Of a stretch of 64,000 nt of DNA, positions 53,684-62,234 are shown one piece after another. The stretch is taken from NCBI GenBank assembly GCA_963753115.1, contig CAVWBB010000018.1, forward strand, positions 124,001 through 188,000, read 5' to 3'. Origin of the DNA: Bog-473 sp963753115. GTDB taxonomy: Bacteria > Actinomycetota > Acidimicrobiia > Acidimicrobiales > RAAP-2. The translations under genes and the position numbers were made by a program. The notes below the pieces were generated by a model, which was not told where the DNA came from, did no database searches, and saw only the letters and a program-made list of their open reading frames with translations. The first letter of the stretch is position 1. Every line of letters begins with the position of its first letter.

Positions 53684-54816
53684 AGCGAGTGCCAGAGGTC
53701 GAGATGGGCGCGGGCGGCGCGACGCCAGGTCCGCGCCGAGGCGTACGCCGCGCCTCGCTCCGCCAGGTCGGCTCGCAACGCGTCGTCGGTCAGGACCGCC
53801 GCCAGGCCATCTGCGATGTCGTCGACGTCGAGCGGGTCGACGACATGCGCCGCCGCCGGTTCCACCGCGCCCAGGTCGTGCACGCTCGGCACCTCGTCGG
53901 ACACCAGGGTGGGGATGCCGAGGCGCATCGCCTCCAGCGGCGGCAGGCCGTAGCCCTCGGTGAGCGGCACATAGGCGAAGGCGCGGGCGCGCCGGTACAG
54001 CTCGGCCAGGACGGCGTCGGTGGCGTTGCCGGTGAAGACGACGTGGTCCGCCTCGCGGGTCGCCGCCGGCCCGGGGCCCCAGCCCGTCGGTCCGACGATC
54101 ACCAGCGGCCAGGGTCCGGGGAGGGAGCCGTGCATCTGGCGGAACGCCTGCACCAGCCGGTCCACGTTCTTGCGGGGCTCGAGCGTGCTCACGGTGAGGA
54201 GGAACTCGCCCGACACGCCAAGTTTGCGCAAGAGCGCGTCGGCTCCGGCGGTGTCGGGGGCGGGCAGATGGTCGGCGCCACTGGCCACGACCGTGACCCG
54301 ACCCTCCTCAACGCCCATGGCGGTCAGGTCGGCCGCCACCAGCCGCGATGGGACGACGAGCGCGGCCTTCGACTGGACGGCGCGTTGGAGCGCCGACTCG
54401 TGCCAGCGCAGCCCGCGCCGGGTCGTTGCCTCGGGGTGCCGACGCCACGCCACATCGTGCACCGTGACGACGAGGCGTTCCGTGCTCGCAGTGCGGAGCC
54501 TGGGTGAGGCCAGCGACACCGAGTGCACAATGTCGAATCCCGCCGGGGCGCGGGACAGCCCATGGTCCCAGGCCCGGATCAGCAGCCGGCCGGGCAGCCA
54601 GGACGCGTGGACCGGCCGGCCAAAGGCGTGCAAGGGGTCGTCTGCGCCGCGGGGCGGCCGGCTGGCCAGCAGCGTGACCTCGACGGCATCCCCCTCCACC
54701 GCCTCGGCGGCCAGGCCACCGAGGAGGCCGCGCGCGTAGGCGCCGATGCCGCCGGGTACACGCCGCCGCAGCTGCTCCACGGCGAGGAGCACGGTCGGTC
54801 CCGTCGGATCACCCAC
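53677..54816 (-). CDS. GT4-family glycosyltransferase (second of three)
   Basis: A 379-residue GT-B enzyme with GGIGAYARGLLGGLAAEAVE at the N-terminus, HDVAWRRHPEATTRRGLRWH, partly typical for the group, VVPSRLVAADLTAMGV, LLTVSTLEPRKNVDRLVQAF and VPLTEGYGLPPLEAMRLGIP. The GTG start (VGDPTGPTVLLAVEQL) overlaps the end of the gene upstream by eight bases and its stop overlaps the next GT4, so translation is coupled. Acceptor and donor are unknown. Most similar in layout to mannosyltransferases of the WbpY/MtfB kind, which is an inference from the motif pattern only. Confidence 0.9.
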   Translation of the reverse strand: MGDPTGPTVLLAVEQLRRRVPGGIGAYARGLLGGLAAEAVEGDAVEVTLLASRPPRGADDPLHAFGRPVHASWLPGRLLIRAWDHGLSRAPAGFDIVHSVSLASPRLRTASTERLVVTVHDVAWRRHPEATTRRGLRWHESALQRAVQSKAALVVPSRLVAADLTAMGVEEGRVTVVASGADHLPAPDTAGADALLRKLGVSGEFLLTVSTLEPRKNVDRLVQAFRQMHGSLPGPWPLVIVGPTGWGPGPAATREADHVVFTGNATDAVLAELYRRARAFAYVPLTEGYGLPPLEAMRLGIPTLVSDEVPSVHDLGAVEPAAAHVVDPLDVDDIADGLAAVLTDDALRADLAERGAAYASARTWRRAARAHLDLWHSLW

Positions 54817-55981
54817 GCCCGGCTGCCGCGTCGCGATAGAGCGTTTCGAGTCCGTCGCCGCAGCGCTCCCACGAGTAGCGGGCCGACCACGCCGTCCCCG
54901 CAGCGACGAGACGACGACGCTGGTCCTCGTCGTCCAGGCAGCTCTGGAGCGCCCGGACGAGGCCGTCATGATCGCCCGGCTGCACCAACAGGGCGGCGTC
55001 ACCGAGCACCTCGGGCAACGAACCCGCGCACGTCGCCACCACCGGCACCCCCGCCTGCATGGCCTGCAGCGGCGGGAACCCGAAGCCCTCGTAGAGCGAG
55101 GGGTAGGCGAGCACGCTCGCCCGGGACAGCAACGCCGCCAGGTCCGCGGCCTCCACCCAACCCGTGCGGACGATCCGGTCGCGGGCTGCCGCGCCGGCGA
55201 CCGCGGCCTCCAGCGCCTCCTCGCCCCACCCCGGCGGTCCGGCGAGGACGAGCGCCACGTCCGCGTGGCCATCGGCGAGCGCGTCGAAGGCCCGCACCAG
55301 GCCCGGCAGGTCCTTGCGCGGCTCGGCCGTCCCGATCGCCAGGCAGAACCTCCCGGTGCCCGCAGGGAGGAAACGCCGCAGGACCCCGGCGGCGTCCGCC
55401 TCGGGGGGAAGGCGCATTTCGGGGATGCCGGGGTGCACGACACGGACGCGGGCCGGATCGGCGCCGAAGGCCTCCACGACTTCGTCGGCGACGAACGCCG
55501 AGTCGGTGTGGACCCAGGCGCCACGGCGCAACGCGCGCCGGATGAGTCCCGGGTAGGCAAGCGTGGCCTCGTCGCACAGTTCGGGGTGATGGAGCGGGGT
55601 GAGGTCGTGCACCGAGACCACGGCGGCCGCGCCGCGGGTGGGCGGCACCAAGAAGTTCGTCCCGTGGACGACGTCGACGCGGCCGACGAACCATTCCAGC
55701 GGCGGGGCGTCCCGCCGGGCCCACAGCGCGTGCAGGGGCCGGGCGGGCATCGGCCGCTGGTGGGCGGCGACACCTTCGGGCAGGTGTGCCTCGAGCAGCC
55801 GGTGACGGCGCCAGCTCACCGCATAGGCCTGCACGTCGACGCCCGGGCGCTGCGCCAGGGCTGTCAGCGCGCCGTGGCAGAACGCGCCGACGCCCGTGGG
55901 GAGCCCGAGCAACGGCGTGGCGTCGAGCGCGGCGCGTAGGCGCGCCGGTGCCGGGACCCGGGACGTGTCGGAGGTGCTCAG
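54809..55981 (-). CDS. GT4-family glycosyltransferase (third of three)
   Basis: About 390 residues: ALDATPLLGLPTGVGAFCHG, VDVVHGTNFLVPPTRGAAAV, VSVHDLTPLHHPELCDEATL, VVHPGIPEMRLPPEAD, LAIGTAEPRKDLPGLVRAFD and YPSLYEGFGFPPLQAMQAGV. The start is not clear: the open frame begins inside the SDR gene and the best overlap is a CTG at 55981 that shares bases with the SDR stop; no ATG or GTG lies where the domain begins. A rare CTG or TTG start, or a small indel, would explain this. It is the first GT after the SDR in the operon. Substrates are unknown. Confidence 0.86.
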   Translation of the reverse strand: MSTSDTSRVPAPARLRAALDATPLLGLPTGVGAFCHGALTALAQRPGVDVQAYAVSWRRHRLLEAHLPEGVAAHQRPMPARPLHALWARRDAPPLEWFVGRVDVVHGTNFLVPPTRGAAAVVSVHDLTPLHHPELCDEATLAYPGLIRRALRRGAWVHTDSAFVADEVVEAFGADPARVRVVHPGIPEMRLPPEADAAGVLRRFLPAGTGRFCLAIGTAEPRKDLPGLVRAFDALADGHADVALVLAGPPGWGEEALEAAVAGAAARDRIVRTGWVEAADLAALLSRASVLAYPSLYEGFGFPPLQAMQAGVPVVATCAGSLPEVLGDAALLVQPGDHDGLVRALQSCLDDEDQRRRLVAAGTAWSARYSWERCGDGLETLYRDAAAGRG

Positions 55982-56808
55982 GTCGTGATCGCCCCGTCGA
56001 TGGAGAGGATCGCCCCGGTGACGTAGTCCGCCTCCCGGGAACCGAGATAGGCGAAGGCGCCGGCGATCTCGTGCGGGAAGGCGAACCCGATCGGCGTCAT
56101 GAGCCGCTCGATGAGCTTCCAGTCCGAATCTGCGGGCGGGCCGAAATTGTGGATGATCGGCGTGTCGACGCCGCCGGGGGCGACGCCATTGACGCGGATG
56201 CCACGCGCCATGTACTCGACCGCGAGCGCCTTGGTCAGCATCTTGACGCCGCCCTTCGACGCGCAATACGCCGCCGAATACGGCTGGCCGATCACACCCG
56301 CCGTCGAAACGGTGTTGACAATGGCGCCGCTGCCGCGCTCGAGCATGCCCGGCAGCACGGCCCGACACATGAGGAACGTCCCTGTCAGGTTGACCGCAAT
56401 GATCTTGTCCCAACCGCTCAACGACTGCTCCGGGGTGTGGGCGAATCCGCCGATGCCGGCGATGTTGCAGAGGTTGGTGATGGAGCCAAGCTCGCCGGCG
56501 GCCTGGGCCACGGCGGCACTGACGTTGTCCTCGTCCGTGACGTCGCACCGCAGGGCGATGGCCCTCCCACCTGCCTCCTCCGCCTCTGTGTTGATTTCGG
56601 CCGCCACGGCCTCAATGGCGTCGGTGGCGACGTCGAGACAGGCCACGGCCGCACCTTCGGCCGCCAGGCGGCGCGCCGTGGCGCGCCCGATGCCTGAACC
56701 GGAGCCGGTGACCAGCGCCACCCGTCCTTTGTAGCGACCAGGGGTGATCGCCTCCGGGGCGGTGCCCCGGTTTGGATCGGACTCCCCGACTCTGGTCGTG
56801 GGGCTCAT
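55978..56808 (-). CDS. short-chain dehydrogenase/reductase
   Basis: Classical SDR of 276 residues: cofactor motif TGSGSGIGRATAR (34-46), acidic D59 in CLDVAT suggesting NAD preference, NIAGIGGF for the NNAG position, catalytic serine in VNTVSTAGVIG, YCASKGGVKM (Y181, K185) and GVAPGGVDTPII. About 25 extra residues precede the Rossmann fold. Such SDRs are common in steroid and fatty-acid catabolism as 3-hydroxyacyl or hydroxysteroid dehydrogenases. It overlaps the ligase gene upstream (ATGA) and a glycosyltransferase gene downstream. The substrate is open; a lipid precursor of the glycan is as likely as a sterol. Confidence 0.9.
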   Translation of the reverse strand: MSPTTRVGESDPNRGTAPEAITPGRYKGRVALVTGSGSGIGRATARRLAAEGAAVACLDVATDAIEAVAAEINTEAEEAGGRAIALRCDVTDEDNVSAAVAQAAGELGSITNLCNIAGIGGFAHTPEQSLSGWDKIIAVNLTGTFLMCRAVLPGMLERGSGAIVNTVSTAGVIGQPYSAAYCASKGGVKMLTKALAVEYMARGIRVNGVAPGGVDTPIIHNFGPPADSDWKLIERLMTPIGFAFPHEIAGAFAYLGSREADYVTGAILSIDGAITT

Positions 56809-58460
56809 GCGCGCTCCTTCTCGTCTGCTGCTCCGGTGGGGCCACTGCCTAGCACTCCGGCGCCGGGACGACGACTCTGCGCCAGGGCAGCCCGGCGCTC
56901 CTCCGCCCCCCGCTCGGCCAGCGCGGCCAGGCGGACGGGGTCGACCTTCATCATCGGGGTCAGGGGCAACTCCTCCACCGTCACCAGCGCGTCAGGGGCC
57001 TTGTAGTCAGCGAGCTCTCGAGCGCAGTGGGCGCGGAGCGCGGCCAGATCGGGGTGCGCTCCCGCCTCGGCCACGACGACGGCGACGCCGACTTCGCCCA
57101 GGACGTCATCAGGCATGCCGACGACGGCGGCCCTGGCCACGGAGGGGTGCGACGACAGGGCCTCCTCGACCTCGGCCGGATAGACGTTGTAGCCACCTCG
57201 GATGTAGCGCTCGTGGGCGCGGCCGGACAACTGCAGGTTGCCCTCGGCGGTGAGTCGCCCGAAGTCGCCGGTGGTCAGCCACCCGTCCGGTGCCAGCACG
57301 ACGCTGGTGGCCGCCGCGTCCACCAGCTCCTCGGTGCGGCGACCCCGTCCGGGGCCGCGGCCCCAGTAGCCGCGCATGGCCGCCGCGGACCGCAGGAGCA
57401 CCCGCCCGACCGATCCGGCGGGCACCGGAACGCCGTCGTCGTCGACGATGGCGAGCTCGACGCCGGCAACCGGGTGCCCCACGGTGGTCGCCACCTCCTC
57501 GTCGGTGGAGGTCAGTGTGGTCCCCGTGCCCAAGGACGATTCCGTCGATGTGTAGCGCACGACGACCGGCACGCCGAAGCGTCGGCGCACCTCGGCCACC
57601 ATGGAGGCCGTCATGCGCGCCGCGCCGGTTCCGGCGACCCGCAGGGCACCCAAGTCGGCGGCGTCGAGCTCCTCGCTGGCCAGCATGAGCGCCCATTGCG
57701 TCGGGACGCCCTGCGCGACCGTGACGCCTTCGTCCGCCATGACGCGGATGGCCGCATCGGCCCGCCACGGTGTCGGCGTGATGATCGTCGTCACGGCGTT
57801 CCCGATCTCGTCCCAGGCCCGCGTCATGTAGCCGACGTGGGCGAAGGGGAGCGGGGAGAGACGCCGGTCTCCGGGGTGGCTCAGCACGTCGGTCCCCCGG
57901 GCCACGGCAGCGAGGTTCGCGTGGTCGAACACCGCGCCCTTGGGCTCGCCCGTCGTCCCGCTGGTCCAGACGACGGCCACCGGATCGGACGAGGCCAACT
58001 CGGGCCATGTCGCCGGCCCCTCCCCGTCCCACCAGGTCCGGGCCTCGGCGCGGGTGACCACCTCGGCTGATCCCGCATCGGGAGGCGGGCCGATGTCGGG
58101 GTCGACCACCATGAGCACGGGGGCGGCGCGATCCACGATGGACGCCACCTCGCGCGAGCCCATGCGCGGGTTGATCCCCGAGGTGATGGCGCCGAGGCGC
58201 AGGAGCGCCGCGTAGAGCACGGCGTAGTCGATGCACGAGGGCAACAGCAGGCAGACGACATCGCCCTTGGTCACGCCGAGGTCGGAGAGCCGGCCGGCGA
58301 CCCCGTCGGCGGCGCGGTCCCATTGGGCGAAGGTCAGGGTGCGACGGCCGCCGTCGCCGTCGGGCTCCACATAGGCCTCGACGTCCCCGTTGACCCGTGC
58401 CGCCTCCCGGAGGACCGACACCACGGTCTGGTGCTGATCCGACGGGATGCGCACTGGCAT
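56805..58460 (-). CDS. acyl-CoA synthetase (AMP-forming)
   Basis: A 551-residue ANL ligase. The phosphate loop is VVWTSGTTGEPKGAVFDH (163-180), followed by YTSTESSLGTGTT, the hinge GDFGRLTAEGNLQLSGRAHE, YIRGGYNVYPAEVEEALSSH and a catalytic lysine in LTPMMKVDPVRLA. It is the first gene of the operon that continues with SDR, three GT4 enzymes and an epimerase. No KstR-like site is seen upstream. The combination with glycosyltransferases suggests it activates an acid for a lipid anchor or acylated sugar rather than for catabolism, but that is a guess. It is divergent from cofD with 66 bases between. Confidence 0.9.
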   Translation of the reverse strand: MPVRIPSDQHQTVVSVLREAARVNGDVEAYVEPDGDGGRRTLTFAQWDRAADGVAGRLSDLGVTKGDVVCLLLPSCIDYAVLYAALLRLGAITSGINPRMGSREVASIVDRAAPVLMVVDPDIGPPPDAGSAEVVTRAEARTWWDGEGPATWPELASSDPVAVVWTSGTTGEPKGAVFDHANLAAVARGTDVLSHPGDRRLSPLPFAHVGYMTRAWDEIGNAVTTIITPTPWRADAAIRVMADEGVTVAQGVPTQWALMLASEELDAADLGALRVAGTGAARMTASMVAEVRRRFGVPVVVRYTSTESSLGTGTTLTSTDEEVATTVGHPVAGVELAIVDDDGVPVPAGSVGRVLLRSAAAMRGYWGRGPGRGRRTEELVDAAATSVVLAPDGWLTTGDFGRLTAEGNLQLSGRAHERYIRGGYNVYPAEVEEALSSHPSVARAAVVGMPDDVLGEVGVAVVVAEAGAHPDLAALRAHCARELADYKAPDALVTVEELPLTPMMKVDPVRLAALAERGAEERRAALAQSRRPGAGVLGSGPTGAADEKERA

Positions 58461-58526
58461 GGCGGGCGGCGATGGTACCAGGGGTGGCCGGAGGGACGTC
58501 CTCCCGGGCGCTCCTATGCTCGGGTC

Positions 58527-59474
58527 GTGCTGGTGGCCCTGTGCGGCGGCGTCGGGGCCGCTCGAATGCTCTCCGGGCTCGTCCGCGTCGTCCCGGGTCA
58601 GGACATCACGGCCATCGTCAACGTCGGGGACGACATGGAGCTCCACGGGCTCTCCATCAGTCCGGATCTCGATACGGTCACCTACACACTGGCCGGCTTG
58701 GACAACCGCGAGACGGGATGGGGCGTCGCCGGCGAGAGCTGGGCCGCCATGGACGAGCTGACGCGGTTGGGCGGCGAAGACTGGTTCCGGCTGGGCGATC
58801 GTGATCTGGCCACCCACCTCTTCCGGACCGGCCTCCTGCGCGCCGGAGCGCCGCTCAGCGCGGTGACGGCGGAGCTGGCGGCCCGGCGCGGCATCACCGT
58901 CCGGCTGGTGCCGGTGACCGACGACACCATGCGCACCCGCGTCACGCTGGCGGAAGAGAGCCCGCTTGGGCCGGCGGGGACCGAGGTCGGCTTCCAGGAC
59001 TACTTCGTGCGCCTCCGCCACGATGTGCCGGTGCGCGGCGTCCGCTTCGACGGCGCCGAGACGGCACGGCCGGCGCCCGGCGTCATGGAGTCGCTGGGCG
59101 ACGCCGACGCCATCGTGGTGTGCCCCTCGAACCCGGTCGTCTCCATCGGACCGATTCTGGCCGTCCCCGGCGTGCGCCGTGCGCTCGTCGCCACTCGAGA
59201 CCGCGTGGTGGCGGTGTCACCCATTGTGGCCGGCGCAGCGCTCAAGGGTCCCGCCGACCGGCTCATGGCAGAGCTGGGCACGGAGCCGTCCGTGGTCGGC
59301 GTCGCCCGGCTGTACGCGCCGTGGGTGGGCACGCTCGTCGTGGACACCGCCGACGCCACCCATGCGGCGGCCATCGAGGCCGAGGGCGTGCGCTGCATCG
59401 TCACGCCGACCGTCATGAGCACGCCGGAGAGGGCGCAGAACCTGGCGCAGGCGGTGATCGATGCCACACGCTGA
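58527..59474 (+). CDS. cofD: 2-phospho-L-lactate transferase (coenzyme F420 synthesis)
   Basis: Also called FbiA. It joins the lactyl- or enolpyruvyl-PPG activated unit to the deazaflavin Fo, giving F420-0 or dehydro-F420-0. The 315 residues open with VLVALCGGVGAARMLSGLVR, the CofD GGxG-ARxLxG motif, followed by ITAIVNVGDDMELHGLSISP, DTVTYTLAGLDNRETGWG, GDRDLATHLFRTGLL and CPSNPVVSIGPILAVPGVR, all family signatures. GTG at 58527 is the chosen start; no ribosome site is clear. It overlaps cofE by 14 bases. The pair sits close to manC and cell-wall genes, as in mycobacteria (Rv3261-Rv3262 near Rv3264c). Confidence 0.95.
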   Translation: MLVALCGGVGAARMLSGLVRVVPGQDITAIVNVGDDMELHGLSISPDLDTVTYTLAGLDNRETGWGVAGESWAAMDELTRLGGEDWFRLGDRDLATHLFRTGLLRAGAPLSAVTAELAARRGITVRLVPVTDDTMRTRVTLAEESPLGPAGTEVGFQDYFVRLRHDVPVRGVRFDGAETARPAPGVMESLGDADAIVVCPSNPVVSIGPILAVPGVRRALVATRDRVVAVSPIVAGAALKGPADRLMAELGTEPSVVGVARLYAPWVGTLVVDTADATHAAAIEAEGVRCIVTPTVMSTPERAQNLAQAVIDATR

Positions 59475-60192
59475 CGGCGTCCACGTCTTCCCGATCCACG
59501 GCATCGGGGAGGTGACACCCGGAACGGACCTGGCCGGGCTGATCGCGGGCGCCATCGCGCCAGCCAACAGCGGCGGCCCCGAACTCGCCGACGGCGACGT
59601 CGTCGTGGTCACCCAGAAGATCGTCTCCAAGGCCGAGGGACAGCTCGTCCGGCTCGACCACGACGACCCCACCGCCAAGGTGGCCCTGGTGCGCAGGGAA
59701 TCGGTCCGCGTGCTCCGCCAGCGCGGCGACCTCGTGATCAGCGAGACCCGGCACGGCTTCATCTGCGCCAACGCGGGTATCGACCTCTCCAATGTGGCGG
59801 ACGGCACGGCCGCGCTGCTCCCTGAGGATTCGGACCGCTCGGCGCGTCGCATCCGGGCTGGGCTGGAGAACGCACTCGGGTTCCAGTTCGGCGTGATCAT
59901 CTCGGACACCTTCGGCCGGCCCTGGCGGCGAGGCGTGACCGACGTCGCCATCGGCTGCGCCGGCGTGGCCGCCGTCGTGGACCTGAAGGGTACGACCGAT
60001 GCCGGCGGTCGCGAGCTGGTCGCCACGGAGATCTGCGTCGCCGACGAGTTGGCGTCGGCCGCAGAACTGGTGATGGGCAAGGATCGGGGTGTCCCCGTGG
60101 CGGTCGTGCGCGGCGTGCCTCCGGAGTGGCTGCGCCCGGCCTCGGTGCGCGCCGAGGTGATCCGACCTCCCGACGAAGACCTCTTTCGCTGA
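59461..60192 (+). CDS. cofE: coenzyme F420-0:L-glutamate ligase
   Basis: GTP-dependent ligase that adds gamma-linked L-glutamates to F420-0. The 243 residues correspond to CofE alone: VFPIHGIGEVTPGTDLAGLI, VVVVTQKIVSKAEGQLVRLD, RRESVRVLRQRGDLVISETR, HGFICANAGIDLSNV and IISDTFGRPWRRGVTDVAIG, with the metal and GTP-binding residues in GIDxSN and SDTxGRPWRxGxTxxAIG. Mycobacterial FbiB is a fusion of this domain with a nitroreductase-like domain; the second domain is absent here, so dehydro-F420 reduction must be done by another protein or is not needed. It converges on the epimerase gene, with two bases between the stops. Confidence 0.95.
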   Translation: MPHADGVHVFPIHGIGEVTPGTDLAGLIAGAIAPANSGGPELADGDVVVVTQKIVSKAEGQLVRLDHDDPTAKVALVRRESVRVLRQRGDLVISETRHGFICANAGIDLSNVADGTAALLPEDSDRSARRIRAGLENALGFQFGVIISDTFGRPWRRGVTDVAIGCAGVAAVVDLKGTTDAGGRELVATEICVADELASAAELVMGKDRGVPVAVVRGVPPEWLRPASVRAEVIRPPDEDLFR

Positions 60193-60194
60193 AG

Positions 60195-61145
60195 TCAGTC
60201 CGGGCGGGAGCGCACGAACTCGAGCACCGCGCGCGTCCCATCGTCCAGCTCGGTCCAGGAGCGCCAGCCGAGCTGAATGGCGGCCCGCTCGACATCGAGC
60301 GCTGAACGGAGGAGCTCACCGGGACGCAGCGGGGCGTTGACGGACTTCACCTCGGCGCCAGATTGGGACTCCAGCGCACGCACGAGGTCGTTGACCGATG
60401 TCTCGCGCCCGGTCCCGATGTTGCAGACGAGGCCGCCGCCACGGGTGGCAGCACGCACGAAGGCATCGACAACGTCGTCGACGAAGACGAAGTCCCGTGT
60501 CTGCTCGCCGTCCCCGAAGATCGTCACCTGCTCACCGCGCAGGACACGATCGGCGAAGATCGCCACGACCCCGGCTTCGCCGTGGGGATTCTGCCGGGGG
60601 CCGTAGACGTTCCCGAGGGCAAGCGCACAGAACTCCAGTGAATGCAGCTCCCGGTAGGCCACCAGGTAGTCGATGACGGCCTTCTTGGAAACGCCGTAGG
60701 GCGACAGCGGCTGCTGGGGGTGCGACTCGCGCACCGGAAGATCCTCGTCGGCGGGTTCTCCGTACAGCGTGCCACCACTGGCGGCGAAGACCACCCGCTC
60801 GGCCTCGGCCAGGCGAGCCCCCTCCAGGACGTTGAGGGAACCGACGATGTTGACGGTGGCGTCAAAGGCCGGGCGTGCGACCGACACACGGACGTCCGCC
60901 TGGGCGGCGAGATGAAAGACGAGCTCGGGACGCCGGCGCGCCATCAGCTCAATGACGGCCGGCGCGCTGATGTCCAGATGGTGGATGGTGAGCGCCCGGC
61001 CCGCACTCCCCCGGGCCTCCGCGAGATTCGAAAGCGAACCCGTCGAGAAGTCGTCGACCACGTCGACCTCGTGCCCCTCGACCAGCAGGCGGTCGACGAG
61101 GTTGGACCCGATGAACCCAGCACCTCCCGTTACCAACGTACGCAT
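60195..61145 (-). CDS. NAD-dependent sugar epimerase (UDP-glucose 4-epimerase-like)
   Basis: Extended SDR of 316 residues: cofactor motif TGGAGFIGSNLVDRL (6-20), FHLAAQADVRVSVARP, AASGGTLYGEPADEDLPVRE in the catalytic serine/threonine region, SPYGVSKKAVIDYLVAYREL (Y150, K154), and NVYGPRQNPHGEAGVVAIFA, with GDGEQTRDFVFVDDVVDA. The closest functional group is UDP-glucose/GlcNAc 4-epimerase. It lies 12 bases downstream of manC, both on the minus strand, so it is probably part of the same nucleotide-sugar operon. Donor nucleotide cannot be told from sequence. Confidence 0.9.
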   Translation of the reverse strand: MRTLVTGGAGFIGSNLVDRLLVEGHEVDVVDDFSTGSLSNLAEARGSAGRALTIHHLDISAPAVIELMARRRPELVFHLAAQADVRVSVARPAFDATVNIVGSLNVLEGARLAEAERVVFAASGGTLYGEPADEDLPVRESHPQQPLSPYGVSKKAVIDYLVAYRELHSLEFCALALGNVYGPRQNPHGEAGVVAIFADRVLRGEQVTIFGDGEQTRDFVFVDDVVDAFVRAATRGGGLVCNIGTGRETSVNDLVRALESQSGAEVKSVNAPLRPGELLRSALDVERAAIQLGWRSWTELDDGTRAVLEFVRSRPD

Positions 61146-61157
61146 GCCCTGGCCTTT

Positions 61158-62234
61158 CTATCCCGACACCCGTTCGCCGTCGACCAGTGTCCCCGAAGAG
61201 ACCACCGCGTCGGCGCCGAGAACGGAGACCGCCCGGACGTCGGCCCTCTGCCCCACGATGGAGCGAGGCCCCATGACCGAGCCGGCCACCTTGGCGTCGG
61301 CGGCGACGTGGCAACCGCTCATGAGCACCGAGTCCGTCACCACCGCACCGGAGGAGACCACCGTGCCAGGTCCGAGGATGCTGCGCTCGACCCGGGCGCC
61401 CGACTCGATCACGCATCCCGAGAGGAGCACGGAGGGACCGGTCACCTCACCCTCGACGTCGCTCGCACCCTCGAGGAGCACGCCGTCACCCCGGTCGACG
61501 ACGAGCGGGACGACGATCGGCCCGCGCTTGTTGTTGAGATAGTCGAAGTTGGCTTCGAGGAAGGCCGCCGGGGTCCCGGTGTCGAGCCAATAGCGGTCAT
61601 CGGAGCGGGCGAACAGCCTCCGGTCGCGCACCATGGCCGGGAAGGTCTCGCGTTCGATGGACACCCGGCCGCCCTCGGGGATACGGCCGAGGACTGACGG
61701 CTCCAGCACGTAGGTGCCCGCGTTGATTTCGTTCGTCGGCGCCTCGTCCCGCGGCGGCTTCTCGACGAAGGCGGTGACCCGACCCTCGTCGTCGGTCGGC
61801 ACGACGCCGAAGGCGGAGGGGTCGGCCACCGGGTGGAGGGCGATCGTCCCCTCGGCGCCGCGGGCACGGTGGAAGTCCACGAGAGAGGTGAGGTCGAGAT
61901 CGGTCAGGACATCGCCGTTGACCACGACGAAGGTCTCGTCGATGCCGGCGAACGTCGCGGCGTACCGGACGGCGCCAGCGGTGTCGAGCGGCTCGGGCTC
62001 GACGGCGTACGCAAGGCCCATGCCGGCGACCCGGCCATCGGGATAGGCCTCCATGAAGGCATCGGGCAGGTAGCCCAGCGAGAGGACGGCCTCATCGATG
62101 CCGTGGGAGGCGAGGTGACCGAGCACACGCTCGATCATGGGCACCCCGACGATGGGGAGCATCTGCTTGGGGGCCGAGAGCGTGAGAGGGCGGAGCCTCG
62201 TCCCCTCGCCCCCAACGAGGACAACCGCTTTCAT
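61158..62234 (-). CDS. manC: mannose-1-phosphate guanylyltransferase-like nucleotidyltransferase
   Basis: Nucleotidyl-transferase fold followed by a left-handed beta-helix, 358 residues. The signature is VGGEGTRLRPLTLSAPKQML (7-26) with the catalytic lysine at 23, VVVNGDVLTDLDLTSLVDFH holding the metal aspartate, FVEKPPRDEAPTNEINAGTY, and YWLDTGTPAAFLEANFDYL. After residue 245 come hexapeptide repeats (GPSVLLSGCVIESGARVERS; ILGPGTVVSSGAVVTDSVLM). This is the actinobacterial GDP-mannose pyrophosphorylase type (Rv3264c), though an RmlA-like dTDP or UDP specificity cannot be excluded. Its ATG overlaps the stop of the membrane-protein gene upstream (TAATG). The product would feed the GT4 enzymes and the Rmd-like reductase. 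Confidence 0.88.
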   Translation of the reverse strand: MKAVVLVGGEGTRLRPLTLSAPKQMLPIVGVPMIERVLGHLASHGIDEAVLSLGYLPDAFMEAYPDGRVAGMGLAYAVEPEPLDTAGAVRYAATFAGIDETFVVVNGDVLTDLDLTSLVDFHRARGAEGTIALHPVADPSAFGVVPTDDEGRVTAFVEKPPRDEAPTNEINAGTYVLEPSVLGRIPEGGRVSIERETFPAMVRDRRLFARSDDRYWLDTGTPAAFLEANFDYLNNKRGPIVVPLVVDRGDGVLLEGASDVEGEVTGPSVLLSGCVIESGARVERSILGPGTVVSSGAVVTDSVLMSGCHVAADAKVAGSVMGPRSIVGQRADVRAVSVLGADAVVSSGTLVDGERVSG

